64,000 nt of DNA, taken from Cristatella mucedo (taxonomy: Eukaryota > Bryozoa > Phylactolaemata > Cristatellidae). Shown one piece after another: positions 34,593 through 49,200 of this stretch. The notes under the pieces are model-generated. The model saw only the letters and a list, made by a program, of their open reading frames with translations. It did no database searches and was not told the origin of the DNA. Each line of letters opens with the position of its first letter. The first letter of the stretch is position 1. Both the position numbers and the translations under genes were made by a program. The stretch is from positions 250,001 through 314,000 of the forward strand of contig WPIO01000132.1 of assembly GCA_009760855.2 (NCBI GenBank), given 5' to 3'.

Positions 34593-37122
34593 TCTACCCT
34601 CACTCTCTCTCTCTCTCTCTCTCTTTCTCTGCTGGGTGTTAACCGTCCTGTACTCTTCGGTCTAACCGTGCGTTCGGTTGAGATGAGAGTTGTCGGATTT
34701 ACGATGGACTGGAGTGCTTGCGGGTACAGATACGAACAGCAAGTTCTCATGGCTGCATAGTACTTCGCCATTCCAGAGACCGCCTATTGAGCTGAGGAGG
34801 TGTGGCCCACTGCTTGTTCGAATTGCCCTTAAATCACTTGACTAGTCTTATCCCCTCCCAGTCTGGTGGCAAGTGTTGCTATTTTCTCTTTTGACTAATG
34901 TTTAGGTAGTATATTCAAATGGAACCGACCAGTGTCGAGAATAGCTCATAGCCTTTAGTTCCAAAGCCTCGTAGCAAACACTAAAACTGAGCAATAAGTA
35001 GAAATTCTGCTGGACGATTGCATCATTTTGAGAGCATATATCTCATAAGTGCTAAATAAAAGCTGCACTTTGGTTGAGTAATCAGCCACATCGATGCTCG
35101 GCTGGCATAAAATTGTCACAGCTGACCTTTCATTGCTAGAGTGCTGCTAGGAAGGATGTCATAATTAAAAAGGCTGCGGCATGATGTCATCACAAGGAAG
35201 GCAGTGGTCTGATGTTTCTTTTCTGGGTGCAGAGTCGAAGCGAACTCACTGTAAGCAAGCAAAGCTAAGCAACCGCGCCAATCGTAATGAAATGATTGAA
35301 AATGAAGGCTGTACGTGTGCTATTAAAACAACTATTGCTAATCAGGGTCGTTGACATTTAACCGAGTAAACAATCGCTTATAGCGTCTAAATCGTCAAGA
35401 TGTGGAATATATACTACTCATTTCTGTTCGGTTTTGACCAAGTACCAAATTGAGTAAAATTGAGTATTACAACTAGTCAGAGATCAACTGGATGAAGATG
35501 GTAGTTTATATGGAGCCGACTACACGAGGACGCCAGCATACATCAGGACCAACGAGTCCTAATTCTTATCAACATTCCACAGATGGTTTAGACCATCGCT
35601 ACACTTACTTTCTGTCATCCCTGGCTGTAGAAGATATCCTTACAGCCTGCATCATAAATCTAAATTCATGAATCTGTCTTCAATGTCGGCATCTGACCAA
35701 ACCCAAGTTAGTATCGAGTGGGCAAAAAAGAGCACAGACAAGACACTGTCGATACTTTTTAACGATTGATTTGCGACCGTTTGTTTTGAAAAGACCACGG
35801 CTAGACCGGAAGCTCAGGCTTAGCACAACAAAGAAGTTCTACGCACGTCAGGGACTGGCCAGTGCTAAGGCTGCAGTCACTCGTAATTGGATGAGCTAAA
35901 GACATGGCATCGTCGTGGATGAGGACTCAGACTTTCTTGAAATAATCATCGAGAATTAAACTGTAGCCACTAAAGGCGAAAACATTGTCAACCTTCGGCC
36001 CTTGATTCGTTCACAGTCTAAGCAAAGCTTATATCATCAGCTCCTATTGTGACCTGAGCGAGTTTCAAGCATGCTCAAATTAAGAACGAGAGCAAAAACT
36101 CAACTGATTCTATGTTCTAGTCAGCCCTCCTTCGGCCCAGCGCTCCTAGGACTAGGTTTTTGCTACCAATAACAGAAACATCCCTTGTGCCGGATTTATT
36201 TTTTGGCAGTTTTCCTCAGCAGCCTTGCTAGCTTGATGCGAGTTAATCTTTTCTTTTGCGATGGCGTTTTATCTCACGGTTACGCTACGCTGCGGGTGCT
36301 TTGACAGCACATCTCAAGCTTAGCAAAGGTCCAGCTACCATCAATACATTTTCGCTAGTCCTTGTTACCGCACAGCTCGGCCGTAGCAGGAAAGCGACTT
36401 CAAATTACCTTTGCTACATTTCTATGCTGCTCGCATTGCTTGACGCCACTCGGGTGCTATTTAAAGTAATCAAGATCATGACAAACAGCCATTTCAGCAC
36501 CTTGTGCCCGGAGCAACAAGAAATTCGTTTTGTAGATTAGCCTGTTGCGTTTACTATCTGTAAAAGTCTACTACCAAAGACTACTACTAGCGAAGAAGCA
36601 TTCCTCAAACCATGAGCAGTCATGTAATACCTGCGTGTCTAACGCAGGTATTTGATTATCGCTCTACTGTCCCCGTGGAACTGCTTACCAGCATGCAGGG
36701 AGGCCTACTAGAAAAAGAATACTGCTACCAAAAAATCATTCATCAAACCATGAGCAGTCCTGTAAATACCGTTGCATCCAACGCCGGTAGTTGATTGAAG
36801 CTCTGGTGTCCCAGCGGAACTGCTGACGAGCCTGCCAGGAGATCAGCATCTGACCTCGGACTCTCGTTGCAGCGAGCGATTGGTATTCCTGAAACGAGCT
36901 CGAGCTGGCTACAGCCTTCGATGCAAGAGGGCTGGCAGGCCACTCCCAGAATGCAAGGAAATCCGTTAGTGCTTTCCAAGACGAGGCGGCTGCTAACAGC
37001 TGTACGGCGAGAAGGCGGCCTGCCAGGACGATGGAAATTTCTCTGTACATTTCTGGCTTTGTACCCTCAGTTTTCACCTGGCTGCCAGGACACATTTATG
37101 CGTGCATGCGTTTGTGCGTGCA

Positions 37123-37160
<38 letters not shown>

Positions 37161-37212
37161 TGTGTATGTGTGCGTCTTTGTGTGTGTGTGTGTGTGTGTC
37201 TTTGCCTGTGTT

Positions 37213-37243
<31 letters not shown>

Positions 37244-40200
37244 GTCTTTGCCTGTGTTTGTGTGTGTGTTTGTGTGCGTGTGTGTGTGTGAGAGTGTGCG
37301 TGGGTGTGTGTGTTTGAGTGTGCGTGTGTGTGCGTGTGTGTGCGTGTGTGTGCGTGTGTGTGCGTGTGTGTGCGCGTGTGCGCGTGCGTGCGCGTGCGTG
37401 CGCGTGCGTGCGCGCGTGCGCGTGCGTGAGCGTGAGCGTGCGTGAGCGCGCGTGCGCGCGCGTGCGCGCGCGCGCGTATAGGTGAGTGCACTCCTCTCCT
37501 TTCTCATTGGCTTGAGTAGGCTGTCTTTTTCTTCTGAAGAGAGTGAGGTCTGAGGCAGAGGGATTAAGAGCGCAAATGGATAAACTTTGCACTGAAAAAA
37601 TTCTCCGTAGCGTTTTCGGGTTGTGACAGTAGCTTGCCTAAATAAAGAGAGAGTGAAGACTGAAAAAAATTCTGAATTAGCTAGCGTAATTTTTTATTTT
37701 AACCTTACAAACTTGTAATGGCATCGTTTCTACTCGGAGTTACAGGCAGGTCCAGAGAATTGGTGGCTCGTGAATGCACGCGTGTACGAACCGGAGACGT
37801 AAAAAAATCTTACCGTGCTGAACATTTGCCCCTTCGGTTTGCTATGAATTTAAAACAACAGATACCTGAACCAATCTATTGATCATGAAATAGCGAGAGC
37901 TATGATTTGAACTGGCACGAATACTTGGATTTACAGTGCTGTCTAGCTCATGCGCCGTTGAACTTGTCCTCTCTGGATGCCCTTTCATTTGAGGTCACCA
38001 GAGGCTAAGCAACTGCTAACGGCATGAATTGATAACAACTTATGGTTAATGGTAATAATGAATTTATGTTGTGCGTCATACAAATAAATTTTTTTCGAGG
38101 TACTTCACCTACGCTACAAAATAAGAATGTCAAAATGGTTAGTGCTAGCATGGTGTCAACACGAATAAACATAAGAAGGGCAACTCACAAGGACCCAGAA
38201 AATGATGTAAGGAAAAGCTGCACATTTTAGCTCCTTTATAAATATCATCAAGTCAGTGGATGTCAATCAAGAGTATAGGTTTTGCTAGCATAGCATGTAA
38301 AGGCAAAGCATCCAAAGGATTTGAGCTTTTTGTGAGTCAAAGCTGCACGATAGGGTCCGAAGAGTGGGTGCTACTGTGCCCACCTGAATTAGTAGAAGTT
38401 TGGAGAGGTAGATAGCTGGAGCAATCGAATGAAGGGACCTAAAAGTGAGTAAACAAAGCCCTTAAATCGATGCGCTGCTTTATTGAGAGCCAATTCAAGT
38501 CGGCGAGAAGTGCTCTAATGTGGCAACTGCGACGTTTGCAGTCGAAGTTTGTCTGCAGAGTTTGAACCGACATTAAGCGAATGCTTGATTACGTTGACCA
38601 AAATACCTGCACACGGTGAGTTATAGTAGTCATTACACGATGTAATTAATACATGGACCAACTTGAATTTGGTTTTCTAAGCAGGCACAAGTTTTAGAAA
38701 AATGTGTAGTGAAAAGTAAGCGAATTTTTGGAACTGACATGGTCGTCTAGAAAAAAGTCATTGAAACAGGACAGCTAAACCCTGTGAACCTATCGCATGA
38801 GATATGCTGGCTGCGCACCTATTTTAATGAATATTCTTTCCTATTTCTTAGTAAAAAAACGTTTCCATATAGCTAGTAAGCTGTTTTGTATAGTTATTTA
38901 AATGATTGCATGGCCTACGTGTCCGTGCACTGAGTCGATGCCAATACTCCGTCCTCATCCGTCTGAACCTGAGCTCTGAATACTGCCTCCGAATTCTCGG
39001 ACGTCAAAGGCTGATAGCAGCATTATTGATATGCGTGGAAATTTGTGAGACAACTTCAAGTGCTCTCAAAATTTCAAAATTTGTGGATATGGCTGAGTTG
39101 TATTCCTTTAATAAATCTTCTTGTGATTTAAGAATGAAAAGTAAATGCTGGCTGATTCAACAGCCTCATTTATATAGCGGACCAAGCAACCTTAAAGGCT
39201 ATCGCCATGTTATTTTTGCTGACATTGTGCATGCCGTTACTGAACCATACGAGCGTGCTTGCTTTACAACATATATCAAGTGCCTAGAAAGATATCAAGT
39301 TAACAATAATAATGACACTAATGAATAAGATAAAGCGCCTTCAGAGAACTTAATCTCTTTCTTGGAGCTTTATAATTGCTGCAAAGGAAACACGATCAAA
39401 TGGTTAAGGTAGCATGCTCAATAAAAAAAGATCTCTGAGGACGCTATATATTATTATAATTATCACTACTGTTTGCAATGGGCAATAAAGGATTGCCTAC
39501 TGCAAGACCAGAGCCCAAAACAAGGGTCGTGGTTAGAGCAGTTGCCTTACCCATGAGCAAAGTTCAGGGGCTTTAATTTCAAGGTCCACACTAACATAAA
39601 AGGTTTTCGTGAATTAAATGCATGGAATCCTAGAAACATAGAGAGACATATATCTGCAACGGTACTCTCCTTTCAAGTAAGAAAAGCCACGGGAAATTAG
39701 CAAAAACACGAAGCCGGAATTCGAGGCTGTGGCATTCTGCTGCGGTTGTCACATGTCACATAGAGTAAGACGTAATAATTATTATTATAATAATGCATTT
39801 GTACGGTGGCCTCAGAGAACTGAATCTCTCTTTAGATACTTTATAGAAAGCTGCATAGAAAGCACGACCACATATTTGGTGGTAACATCCCCGAGCAGCA
39901 GGCACACCAAGCAGCAGGCACGAGCAAGTAAGCTGATGCATGAGCACGAACAACGAATGACAAAGATCCAACAAATGTTGTAATAAAACGAAGTACTTGT
40001 TACCGCTTTCACGCAGAACTGAATAATGCAGGACTGGATTATTCATCCCTGCGGAAGTCCTCCCGAGTGATTCCCACGATTCCGAATTGTTTTAGAAATT
40101 GCATCTTTATACACTTTAGTGTTTTGATGTCTTGACCCTCAACCTTCGAACCTCGAGCATCGACCTTCATCACCTTAGCAGCTTTTGGTCCTCTCAGTGA

Positions 40201-43200
40201 CTCGTCGCATTTCTTCTCAGATCACGGCGGCAATCGTCTGGGAACGACCAACTTTCGGAATCTAACTGTTTACCCATAACTTGTATAAATCTCAAATCCT
40301 TTGGAGACAATTAAAAACTAAACTGTTAAGCTTGCTTTACCACAAGGTCAAGCTAGGACCTTGTAAAAGTTCCAACGATTACTATATTTTTCAGGTGCCC
40401 AAAGTAATATAACATGTGACTTCGGCAGCGGTTGCTTCCAAGCCAACAACTACTGCGGCTTCTCGTCTGCCCCGCCCGGTCCAGCTTGGGATTGCATGAC
40501 CAGCAGAGCCACCATTCTAGGCGTCACCGGTCCTGAAAGCGACCACACAGGCAAAGGCATGTTGATGACTCTACGATGTAGCCTTGTGCTTGCTTGTCAC
40601 TGCAGTTTCGAATGCCGATGAAGCTCAATGTATGTCACACGGCTGCAGACTGAAGACATGATGGACGGTGTGCGCCTATGCATTTGAAAAAATATTTTCC
40701 ACAGGTGCATACCTGCTTGCTAATTCGCGAAAGGCTGTGCAGAGGGCCTCGAAGTTTGAGCTCTGGTCTCCGCCTATACCCAAGCCTTCAGTAGCACAGA
40801 CCGGCTGCGTGAGCCTGTACTATTACATGCATGGAGCCGATGTTGCAACTCTGAGCGTCTATGCCATTTACTCAGAGAGGTCACCTCGCCAGCTTGTTTG
40901 GACAGCGTCAGGTTCGTGTGCCTAGAGCGACTTGATTCGTGGTCACAACGACTTGTGCAAAGCTGCACGCACAAGCACTTGGCTAATGCTTTGGCCGCCG
41001 TCTTCACTGTTCAGGGCAGCAGGGCAAGAAATGGATCAGACTGGAGCGAAACCTGGACTACCCTACCGAAACTTTCAGTGCGTTCCGACTCATCGTGGAG
41101 GCTACAATGCCGAATAGGACTGGATCAGACGTGACCGCCGATATAGCGATCGATGACGTGCACATATCGCCTTCCTTCAAGTGTCAGACTCCGACTCGTA
41201 AGCCCTTGTCAAATCACAGTTGGTCCTTACAAATTCATCAAAAATCGATATCCGAATAATAACTCAGAGGCGGCTGCAGAAATAGTGCTCTCTCGAATGC
41301 CGGCATGTCCTTAAATCTCGGACGGTCATTCTGGCGTAGTATTCTTGCGCCTGTACTGTCGCCAGTGGTGCTTGCATGCTAGTGGTTCTCGATTGCAGGT
41401 GATGTGACCACGACGACACAGGCATCGACAAAAGTAGCTGCATCGATGCCAACGACAGCCCAGCCACTCGATGCTACGACACCCACTAGTGCTGCAGTAA
41501 AGCAAGGTAATACTTCCTATTCTCGTTAAGGACACGTTTGCCGTAGATTCAGATTGAAACGGTCACCGTTCGTCACTACTTCGGACTGTCGCGGTTCCAG
41601 AGGAGAGCCCTAGTTTGATGCTAATAATTAGTGGGATGATTTGTCCTCCGGTAGCTGTCCGTCCATGCTTACTCTTTGTTAGAACTTGCGTTCGTAGAGA
41701 GCCATTTTCATACCGTACAGTCACTGAGTTTCCCTTTCCCTTCAGAGCTTGGCCAATGCTAAATTATCGTGTTTGGCCAATTATGCAGTCTTTTGAAGTT
41801 GGTCACTTGTCACGCTTCGCTTTGAACGACTCGGAGAATCCGTCAATTTCTTGTGGTCTTGCATCTTCCTTAGCGATCGCTTCCTTTGTTTAACTTAGTA
41901 TCCTAAGGGTCAATGAGTCTTTATGTTGCCGAAGTTTGACTACCTTTCAGCAGATACTCGCGAAGCCGTGATGGCACACTAGGTCAGGTGGTTGCTTTCA
42001 CGACCTCGGTCCCGAGGTCGTGGGTTCGATTCCTGCAGTGGGCGATTCTTATATCGCCACTACAAGCGGTGGTGATAGCCGTAAAGGCTCTTCTGTCGCT
42101 ATACAAAGAGAGGCTGTTTGATCAGCTAGGATTTGATTTGCAATGTTGATAGCATTCAGCGTTCAGTATGGTTGAAAGATTGTTCTCGCAGTCATCGCTA
42201 AATATATGACCGAAGAAATAGCGAACAAAGCAGCCATAATTTCTCTATACAGTCGTCCATTGCTACTTTAACCTTTGACCTTGGTCTGTGGCACCTTCAC
42301 TCTATTGATTTTTTAAATGTTTTCATTAAAAAGTCAACTGAGATAGCGTAAATATACAGGGCTTGCACCTGGTTGACAAATTCAATTATTCACCGTCGTA
42401 TTACAATTATAATTAAAATGAATTGCACGAATGGTCTGTAGGCCTACGTATTTAAGTGCCATTGCAAGTCCTTCATTGCCAGATGCAGAAGGTCAATTGC
42501 TCCTTCAGTGGGGGCAAAAATGTGTTTCCAGAAATTCGGTTGTGGTAAAACCAAACTTATAAAAAGATGCTGTTTACTGATTTGCTTTTCTTAACTCTTC
42601 CTATCGTGGCCACTGATTGGCTCAGCCTCAATTCAGTTGCCCTTGCTCACGTTTGCTGTGAAGTACATCTCATCACATTCATTGCTTCGTCGTCAACAAA
42701 GTTGCACTATGTTGTTATGTTAGCGGTTACCTGTAAGACCTGTGCGTGTGCATCTACTTAAATTTAAAATAACTATGACATGTAATTCGGGAAGTCAAAC
42801 ATTTGTTTTTTATAGTGGTGTTGTTTCTGTTTCATATCTAGGGGGCTCAAATATTGTGGATGGCCATATTTATTAGGTATCAACCAGGTTTTAGATGCGG
42901 TAACTGCAAAGGTATTCGTTCACAAATTAAGAATTCGAATAAGCAGGAATTCACTTATTGCAGTAGAGTCTGCACCTGGTTGATAGCGATAAACGAGGTG
43001 ACGATTGAAATTTCTTCAGTTGCTTACGAATACACGTGCTTGGTCGGTCTCGGCATTGATGGTTCAGGCAAATTTGGACTGTTATTTTTAGAAGCATAGG
43101 CAGCATTCACAAAATCAATAGAAGAAACAGACTCTACAGCCATCAACTACCTTATCCTAGCTCAGCTTGCCACCTTTACGACGGTTCTTTTACAGTAACG

Positions 43201-46200
43201 GACACAGCTCTGGATAAGTTCTAATTATCAGCCTTTATTGAAGGCAAATGTGTTCTTCATAATTGTGAATTATATTCTTATTCTCGATTAAAAAGGGCAG
43301 ACAAATCAGCTGGTGTAAATGAAAGCGAGATGTCCTAAAAAAAAGACCTAACCAGTTGAGTTAAGTTCGGAAATTTGCCTGCAACTCAGAATTGAATCTC
43401 TATCGAACTATCCAGAAACAGTTTTCGTTGCTGTGAACTGTACCGTGTGGCTTAATACTAATTCCTTAAGTGCCTGGAAGTCAATGTGTCCGTTGGGATG
43501 GGTCTACGTGACTAAGCTATGAGTGGTGAGTCACGCAAAATTTAAAAGAAATTGTAAACGCAAACAATTACGTTGCTTACTGCGTCCTTACTTAATGCAG
43601 TGAACAGCAATGGTCACGGAGCAATGTTTGCATTTTTTTGAGGCAGTAGCAGTGAACACTGGCCACTTGCATTCCATACAATTTCAGATTCATAGTACTT
43701 GAGGCTAAATAAGGCATCATAGATAACGATTAAATCACAGCCTTTTGAAGCAGGCGTCTCAAAAACGGCACTAAAGCCACGATGTGCCACACCCCTCTCA
43801 CCCATCTGCTGCCCACCGTTCTTATCAACGTTTGCATGCACTAAGGCTGCACCTAGTCCACGATAAGATCGACTGCCAGAAGGATCGGTCATCTTTAAAA
43901 CTACAATAGCGTGTTATCTGTGTTTTTCGCTTCTTTTTCGGTGTGACCTGACCTTCAGCACTTGCACAGCTGCTTGACACAACGTGCCTTACTCCTTATA
44001 AACGTTGATGCACTAGTAAACTAGTTGTTTACTCAGTGGAAAACCTGCTAGCAGCGGCGAGCTTAGCTTGTAGCTTGGCTACTATCGCTTTTCTCACATT
44101 TGCAGACAATGCCACATGTGACTTCGGCAGCGGTTGCTTCCAAGCTAACAACTACTGCGGCTTCTCGTCTGCCCCGGCCGGTCCAGCTTGGGATTGCATG
44201 ACAAGCAGAGCTGCCATTCTAGGCGTCACCGGTCCCGAAAGCGACCACACCGGCAAAGGCATGTTGCTGACGCTGCGACCTAGCGTTGTGCTTGCTTGTT
44301 GCTGCAGCAGCGAATGCTGATGAGGCTCAATGAATATTTCACAGCTGCAGACGGATAACCCGGTCGATAGAGTGCACCTGAGTATTTAAAAATTTATTTC
44401 TACAGGTGCATACCTGCTTGCTAATTCGCGAAAGGCTGTGCAGAGGGCCTCGAAGTTTGAGCTCTGGTCTCCGCCTATACCCAAGCCTTCAGTTGCACAG
44501 ACCGGCTGCTTGAGCCTGTACTATTACATGCATGGACCCGATGTCACAACTCTGAGCGTCTATGCCATGTACTCAGACAAGTCACCTCGCCAGCTTGTTT
44601 GGACGGCTTCAGGTTCGTATGCCAACACCGACCTGCTTCGTGTCACAGCAACTTGTGCACAGCTGTCCGTACAAGCAATTAGCTAATGCTTTGGCCGTCG
44701 TCTGCACTGTTCAGGGCAGCAGGGCAAGGAGTGGATCAGACTGGAGCGAAACCTGGACTACCCTAGCGAAACTTTCAGTGCGTTCCGACTCATTGTGGAG
44801 GCTACAATGCCGAATAAGACTGGATCAGATGTGACCGGTGACATAGCAATCGACGACGTGTACATATCGCCATCCGTCAAGTGTCAGACTCCGACTCGTA
44901 AGCCTCTGCCAAATCGCAGTCGGCTCTCGCATATTAATCGAAAATCGATATCTTAATAATTATTCAGAGGCGGCTGCGGATGTGGTGGTCTCTCGAATGC
45001 CGGCATGTCCTTAAATCTTGGATGGGCTTTCTGATGCGATATTCCAGCGTACGTACTCTCGTCAAGGATATTTGCAAGCTAGTCGTTCTTGATTGCAGGC
45101 GACGTGACCACGACGACACAGGCTTCGACAAAAGTGGATGCCGTTGCCACGACGATAGCACAGCTACTCGCTGCGACGACAACCACGAGCTCTCCGGCAA
45201 AGCAAGGTAATACTTTTTATTGTCGTTAAAGACTTGTGGTAGTGCAGTCACAATCAAAAGATCACCATTCGTCACTTCGACCCGTCGCAGTTATAGAGGA
45301 GTGCTCAAGATTTGTGCTAATAATGAGCGGGATGAATTGCGTTACGGTTATCGTTCATTCTAAGCTTTTGTTAGAACTTGTCTCGTTCTCGTTGAGCCAT
45401 TTCTTTCTTACTGTACCGTCACTGTGTTTTTCTGTACACTCGGAGTTTTGCCGTTGCTGTATCATTGACGGTGGCCAATTACCTAGTCATTTGAATTATT
45501 TCATTCGTGATGCCTTGCATAGAAGTAACTCAGAGAATCCATCAATTTCTTGCTGTCCTACAGCATATCTAACTACGAGCTTCCTATGTTTAATTTAAAT
45601 TCTAAGTGTCAATGATTCTTTATGTTATCTATGTTGAACTACCCGTTAGCAGAGGCTTGCCAAAGGTCATATTGATGATATTCAGTCTTCTGTAATGGGG
45701 AAAGAGCGCCCTTGTAACCATGCTTAACGTACGAGCATATAAATAGCGGACGAAGCAGCCATTATTACTCTGTACAATCGGCCATCACAACTTTGAGCTT
45801 CGACTTTCACGGCTTCCATCTATCGTGGTTCTTTAAAATATATTCGTCAAAACATTAGTAGAGATTGTGCATATGACACCGAGCTTGCGCTCGACTTTCT
45901 GAGACAATTATTCACCCCTGTATTACTGTTAAAATTAAATTCATTGTACATTAGGACTGTAGGCCTACGTACTTGTGCACCCTTGCAAATCATTCATTTC
46001 CAGGTGCAGCCGCTCAATCACTCCTCCTGTGCGGGCAAGAACGTTTTTCCAGAAAATTTGTTGTAAAATTGAGCCTTTAAACGCTCGCTTTTCACTGCTT
46101 GGCTAGTTTAAACTCTTCCTAAATTGGCCACTGATTGGCCGAGCAGCACGCAAATAGCTGCTGCTCCTTTTTGCTATGCAGTAAGTCTCAGCATCTTCAG

Positions 46201-49200
46201 CTCTTCATCATCGAATAAGTTGCACTGTGTTATTCTTGTAGCAGTTGTGTTATTCTTGCAGTATTTGTGTGTAAGACCTGATCGTATGAGTGTGTGTGTC
46301 TGTTTAGCTAAATTTAAAATAACAAGAATATGTAATTTTAACGTCAAAGATATCCTATCTTATCCTAATGTGTCCAACATATTGTGTAATGCGAGTTTAA
46401 TAGTGATTACATGGGTGGTATTTCATTTCTATAGCACTCAATATAATGGTAATAACGTAGTCATGGTGTCATGTATTGGTTTTCCGCGTTTTAAAGATGA
46501 AAGTATTTGATTTATAATAAGGAATCCTAAATTGCAGTAATTCTCCTATCATTGTAGAATCGAGAACTTATTGACTGCAATAAACTAGGTATGATCGTAA
46601 TTATTCTTTTATAATTGTTTACTTGAACTCGTGTGCTGTTGGTCTCGGCATTGATCGTGTGGTACAATTTGCATTGTTCTCTTAAAAAGCATCTGCAGTT
46701 GTGATGAAATCAATCGCAGACATGGGCTATTCTTCTGTAAACTCTCGTAGCCTAGTACAGCTTGCCACCTTGAGCCGTAATGGTTCACTAGGTCAGGTGG
46801 TTGCTTTTCACGACCACGGCCCCAAGGTCGTAGGTTCGAATCCTGCGGTGGGTCATCCTTTATCGCCACTGCAAGCGGTGGTGATAGCCGTCAAGACTCT
46901 TCTGTCGCTATAAAAAAGAGGCTGTTAAATCAGCTAGTATCTTTTTATAACTGTCCTTCATGTACAAAGCCCTGTACAAGTTTTAATTATCAGTCCTTCT
47001 TGAAGGCGAATTGATGCTTACTAATTGTGAATAATTTGCGATGTCGATCAAAAAGAGATCGCTAAGGAAGCTAGCGTGGGATGGAGCAAGCTGCCCTGCA
47101 TAGGTCGGACTGGTTGAATCCGACCAGGAAACGTGCCTAAAACTCCAAACGACATCGCTGTCGAAGTACCCAGAAACAATTTTGATTGCTTTTAGCTGTA
47201 TCGTGTGACTTGACACTAGTTTCTTTGGTGCTTAGAAACGTATACGTCCTTTGGTCTTCCGCTAAAAGAATAAGCTTTCAGTGGTGGTTGACGCAAACTA
47301 AGAAAAACGTTTGACTTCAAACGATAATGTAGCTAACCACCGTTTTCCGAAATGCAGCGATTGGTGTCGGTATCGGAGATCAACTGTCAGGATGACCGGT
47401 CATATTGGAAAATTAAGTAAGATCATGTCATATGTGTTTTTCGCTTCTTTGATGGTGTGGGATGGCCTTCGAAACTTGTTTATCTGCTTTGGCTCTGCAT
47501 GCCTTACCCCTTATTGACGATGTTACCCTAGTAAACTGTAATGGCTCACTAGGTAAGGCAGTTGCGTTTCACGACCTCGGCCCGAATGTTGGGTTCAAAT
47601 GCAGTGTTGGGCAATCCTTTATCGCCACTGCAAGCGGTGGTGATAGCCATCAAGGCTCTTCTGTCACTATAAAAAAGAGGCTGTTAAATCAGCTTGTATT
47701 TATTTATTTATTAAGTAAACACAATTATGTAATGCGTGGACAACTAGCTAGGGGCTTCAAGAGCAGCTTGTGGCTTGCATGATATAGCTTTCCTCATCCT
47801 TGCAGACAATGTTACTTGTGACTTCGGCAGCGGTTGCTTCCAAGCCAACAACTACTGCGGCTTCTCGTCTGCCCCGGCCGGTCCAGCTTGGGATTGCATG
47901 ACAAGCAGAGCCACTATTCTAGGCGTCACCGGTCCCGACAGCGACCACACTGGGAAAGGCATGTTGATTACGCTACGACCTAGCGTTGCACTTACTAGTC
48001 ACGGCCATAGCAAATGCTGGTGAAGCCCAATGAATATCTCACAGCTGCAGACGGAAAACACGACGGACGGTGTGCGCCTATTTATTCAAAACATTAATTT
48101 TTTACAGGTGCATACCTGCTTGCAAATTCACGAAAGGCTGTGCAGAGGGCCTCGAAGTTTGAGCTCTGGTCTCCGCCTATACCCAAGCCTTCAGTAGCAC
48201 AGACCGGCTGCGTGAGCCTGTACTATTACATGCATGGAGCGGATGTCGCAACTCTGAGCGTCTATGCCCTGTACTCAGACAAGTCACCTCGCCAGCTAGT
48301 GTGGACAGCGTCAGGTTCGTGTGCCAAGAGCGATGTGATTCGCGGTCACTGCAACTTGTGCATAAGCACTTAGCTAATGCTTTGGCCGTCGTCTGCACTT
48401 TTCAGGGCAGCAGGGCAAGGAATGGATCAGACTGGAGCGAAACCTGGACTATCCTGTCGAAACTTTCAGTGCGTTCCGACTCATCGTGGAGGCTACAATG
48501 CCGAATAAGACTGGATCAGATGTGACCGGCGACATAGCGATCGACGACGTGTACATATCGCCGTCCCTCAAGTGTCAGACTCCGACTCGTAAGCCTCTGC
48601 CAAATCACTTTAGGTTCTCGTATATTCATTCAAAATTCAAACAAGAATAATATTCAATAGACGGCGCTCAGTGAACACCCGCATCTCAGCTAGTCTCTGG
48701 TGGGCTTCCCTACACGATTTTATTGTGTCCTTACTTTCGTGAGGGATACTTGCATGCGAGCTGGTCTCAATTGCAGGTGACGTGACCACGACGACACAGG
48801 CATCGACAATTTCTAATGCACCGGTGACGACGACAGCGAAGCCACTATCTGTTGCGACACCCACAAGCACTGCAGTGAAGAAAGGTAATACTTTATATTC
48901 TAGTAAAGGACTGGTTTTCCGTACAGTCACAAATAAAAGGTCACTGTTCGTCACAAATTCCGACTGTCTCAGTTTTAGCGGAGAGCTCATGTTGGCTGCT
49001 AATAATTGGTTAATTGGTCGGGTGGATTTCTTGCGGTCGCTGCCCATGCTTTATTTTTGTTAGAACTTTTTATGTTCGCAGAGAGCAATTTGTTTACTGT
49101 GCAGTCGTGAGTTTCGTCTGTGCCTTTGGTGCTTCGCGATTTTTATACTATTAAGTGTAGCCTATAGCAATTGTCTTTTAAATTTTTTATTTGTGATGCC

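Larger units (their letters stand above)
34409..40394 (+). other. Intron 1 of gene 2, repeat-rich
   Basis: Contains a CT microsatellite just inside the donor, a diverged direct repeat at 36599-36843, a long GT/GC tract (37119-37480) and LINE family 1 debris from about 38045 to 40340. No exon was recognised. 34640-36590 shows nothing I can name. Confidence 0.6.
45207..47805 (+). other. Intron between units 2 and 3 of gene 2
   Basis: Homologous along its length to the intron between units 6 and 7 (59023-61393), apart from two SINE insertions here and one LINE-tail insertion there. It contains the promoter-like block (about 45990-46240) with TTTAAA in place of TATAAA. Confidence 0.7.

Noticed and set aside
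36256-36540. 94-codon frame in intron 1 of gene 2
   Set aside because: No homology pattern, splice context or repetition elsewhere. It is compatible with chance.
36795-37592. His/Thr-rich and Val/Cys-rich frames up to 216 codons
   Set aside because: Translation of the GT/GC alternating tract.
38906-39328. 140-codon open frame on the plus strand
   Set aside because: It runs across SINE and LINE-tail debris and has no domain or codon pattern of a gene.
40544-40570. A GT donor (CAT|GTTGAT) one codon past the GC donor
   Set aside because: It would add bases in the wrong phase (phase 2) and break the join to the phase 1 exon 2, whereas AAAG|GC gives the conserved MAM sequence.
42026-42036. Intact tRNA B box suggesting a functional tRNA gene
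   Set aside because: The element continues into a SINE body shared by many copies, and no acceptor stem closes around it. A tRNA-derived SINE explains it.
44036-44105. Hydrophobic frame before each MAM exon 1 (for example SLACSLATIAFLTFADNATC) resembling an internal signal peptide in units 2-7
   Set aside because: It is the polypyrimidine tract and AG of the splice acceptor read as codons. The frames have no ATG start (GTG or none), and the true signal peptide is the exon at 34333.
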